From positions 1 to 45,082 of the forward strand of contig CANRPS010000008.1 of the NCBI GenBank assembly GCA_947632585.1: 45,082 nucleotides of DNA, read 5' to 3'. Positions 44,242 to 45,082 of this stretch are shown here, piece by piece. Made by a program: the position numbers and the translations under genes. The notes below the pieces were generated by a model, which searched no databases, had not been told where the DNA came from, and saw only the letters and a program-made list of their open reading frames with translations. Within the stretch, counting starts at the first letter, position 1; each line of letters starts with the position of its first letter. Origin of the DNA: an uncultured Clostridia bacterium. GTDB taxonomy: Bacteria; Bacillota; Clostridia; TANB77; CAG-508.

Positions 44242-45082
44242 ATGTATATTTTAAAAAATAGTTTAATTTCAATATTTAGAAATAAGGGCAGAAATATTTT
44301 AATAGGAATTATTATTTTAGTTATAGCAGCAAGTAGCACTGTGACTTTATCAATAAGAAATACTGCAAATAAATTAGTAAAAGACTATGAAGATTCACAT
44401 GATATTATAGGGACAATTTCATTTAATAGACAAGAATTATCAGGAAAATTCCAAGGTGGAGAAGATGCTAGAAAAACTAATATAGAAGCATTTAATGAAA
44501 TAGAATCTTTAACATTAGATAATGTAAAATCTTATGGAGAAAGTAGTTATTTAAAAGACTATTATTACATATATGCTACATCTTTAAATAGTGATACATT
44601 AACCAAAGCATCAGATTCTTTTGAATATGAAGTAGAAAATAGAGAAACATCAACAAGTTCTTCTTCCGAAGGGGGCGATTCTTTTGGTAGAGGAGGACCA
44701 GGAGGAAAAACAATAACAAATAATACAACAACAATTATAACAAAAAGTAAAGAAAGATTTGAAAGTGCAAGAAATTTAACAGGAGATTTTGAATTAGATG
44801 GATATTCTTCATATGATGGAATGACAGATTTTGTATCAGGTACATACAAAATAACAGAAGGGGAAATGATATCTGATTTTGAAACTCAAGAATGTGTAAT
44901 AAGTACAGAACTTGCAAGTTTAAATGGAATAAGTGTAGGAAGCACGATTTCTTTAAAAAATCCAAATACTGAAGCTACATATGACTTTTTAGTAAAAGGA
45001 ATATATAAAGACAATTCTAATACAGATGATTCAGTTAGTATGTATTTACCTTCTGCAAATAAGATTATAACAGGAAGTAAAG
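44242..45082 (+). CDS. ABC transporter permease, MacB/FtsX-like (partial, runs off the window)
   Basis: At least 280 residues. MYILKNSLISIFRNKGRN, then a first membrane segment (about residues 17-34) and a long extracellular region with a Gly/Ser-rich low-complexity part and FELDGYSSYDGM, matching the periplasmic-core layout of MacB-type permeases. AAGGAG is 7 bases before the ATG. The catalytic ATPase and the remaining membrane segments would lie beyond the window. Confidence 0.8.
   Translation, partial: MYILKNSLISIFRNKGRNILIGIIILVIAASSTVTLSIRNTANKLVKDYEDSHDIIGTISFNRQELSGKFQGGEDARKTNIEAFNEIESLTLDNVKSYGESSYLKDYYYIYATSLNSDTLTKASDSFEYEVENRETSTSSSSEGGDSFGRGGPGGKTITNNTTTIITKSKERFESARNLTGDFELDGYSSYDGMTDFVSGTYKITEGEMISDFETQECVISTELASLNGISVGSTISLKNPNTEATYDFLVKGIYKDNSNTDDSVSMYLPSANKIITGSK

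Noticed and set aside
1..45082. Mobile elements, prophage, CRISPR array
   Set aside because: No transposase, integrase, phage structural gene, terminal repeats or regularly spaced repeats were seen.

Overview
The window is very AT-rich, with small intergenic gaps, strong AGGAGG-type ribosome sites and sigma-A promoters. It carries Gram-positive markers: the Asp23/Gls24-AmaP envelope module, a YhaO/YhaN-like pair, a fab/acc operon with FabI, and an M23 peptidase with a long coiled coil. It looks like chromosome from an uncultured gut-type member of the Clostridia. No phage, IS element or CRISPR array was seen.

Layout. 103-1461 is a lone pilin-like gene. 1630-5242 is an Asp23/amaP/DUF2273/nusB/xseA/xseB housekeeping run. 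5274-6958 holds a membrane protein and a flavoprotein. 7019-10187 is a three-gene cassette of unknown function ending in a repeat-plus-transglutaminase protein. 10291-13760 is a YhaO/YhaN (SbcD/SbcC-like) pair. About 13915-14118 encodes 6S RNA. 14288-24272 is one long lipid operon: acyl-activating enzyme, birA, fabD, fabG, fabF, accB, fabZ, accC, accD, accA, fabI. 24271-24566 holds a short opposite-strand transcript with a possible 31-residue protein, followed by tRNA-Leu(UAA). 24906-29986 holds an acyltransferase, then (minus strand) an M23 peptidase and pyrC-pyrF-pyrE. 30265-30927 is an SSB-like gene of foreign composition behind a structured leader. 31096-45082 is a mixed set: unknown gene, DUF362, two HD proteins, second pilin-like protein, cardiolipin synthase, GshAB, sigma/DUF4179 pair, flavin reductase, VOC protein and the start of an ABC permease.

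Main discovery. Five otherwise intact genes (birA, accC, accA, pyrF and an unknown gene at 31096-32479) need a +1 reading-frame change, and in all five the change falls exactly on an in-frame CGG codon. Skipping the C, or reading CGGN as four bases, restores the family sequence with GGN (Gly). I checked every CGG in the window. In the native genes there is no other in-frame CGG, although more than thirty CGG trinucleotides occur out of frame and CGU, CGC and CGA are used normally as Arg codons. The only in-frame CGG without a frame change is in the SSB-like gene, whose codon usage is foreign. The simplest reading is that CGG is unassigned or poorly decoded in this organism and acts as an obligatory +1 frameshift signal. 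Three of the five sites lie in the biotin/acetyl-CoA carboxylase branch and one in pyrimidine synthesis. A systematic base-calling artefact is the main rival explanation and must be excluded from raw reads.
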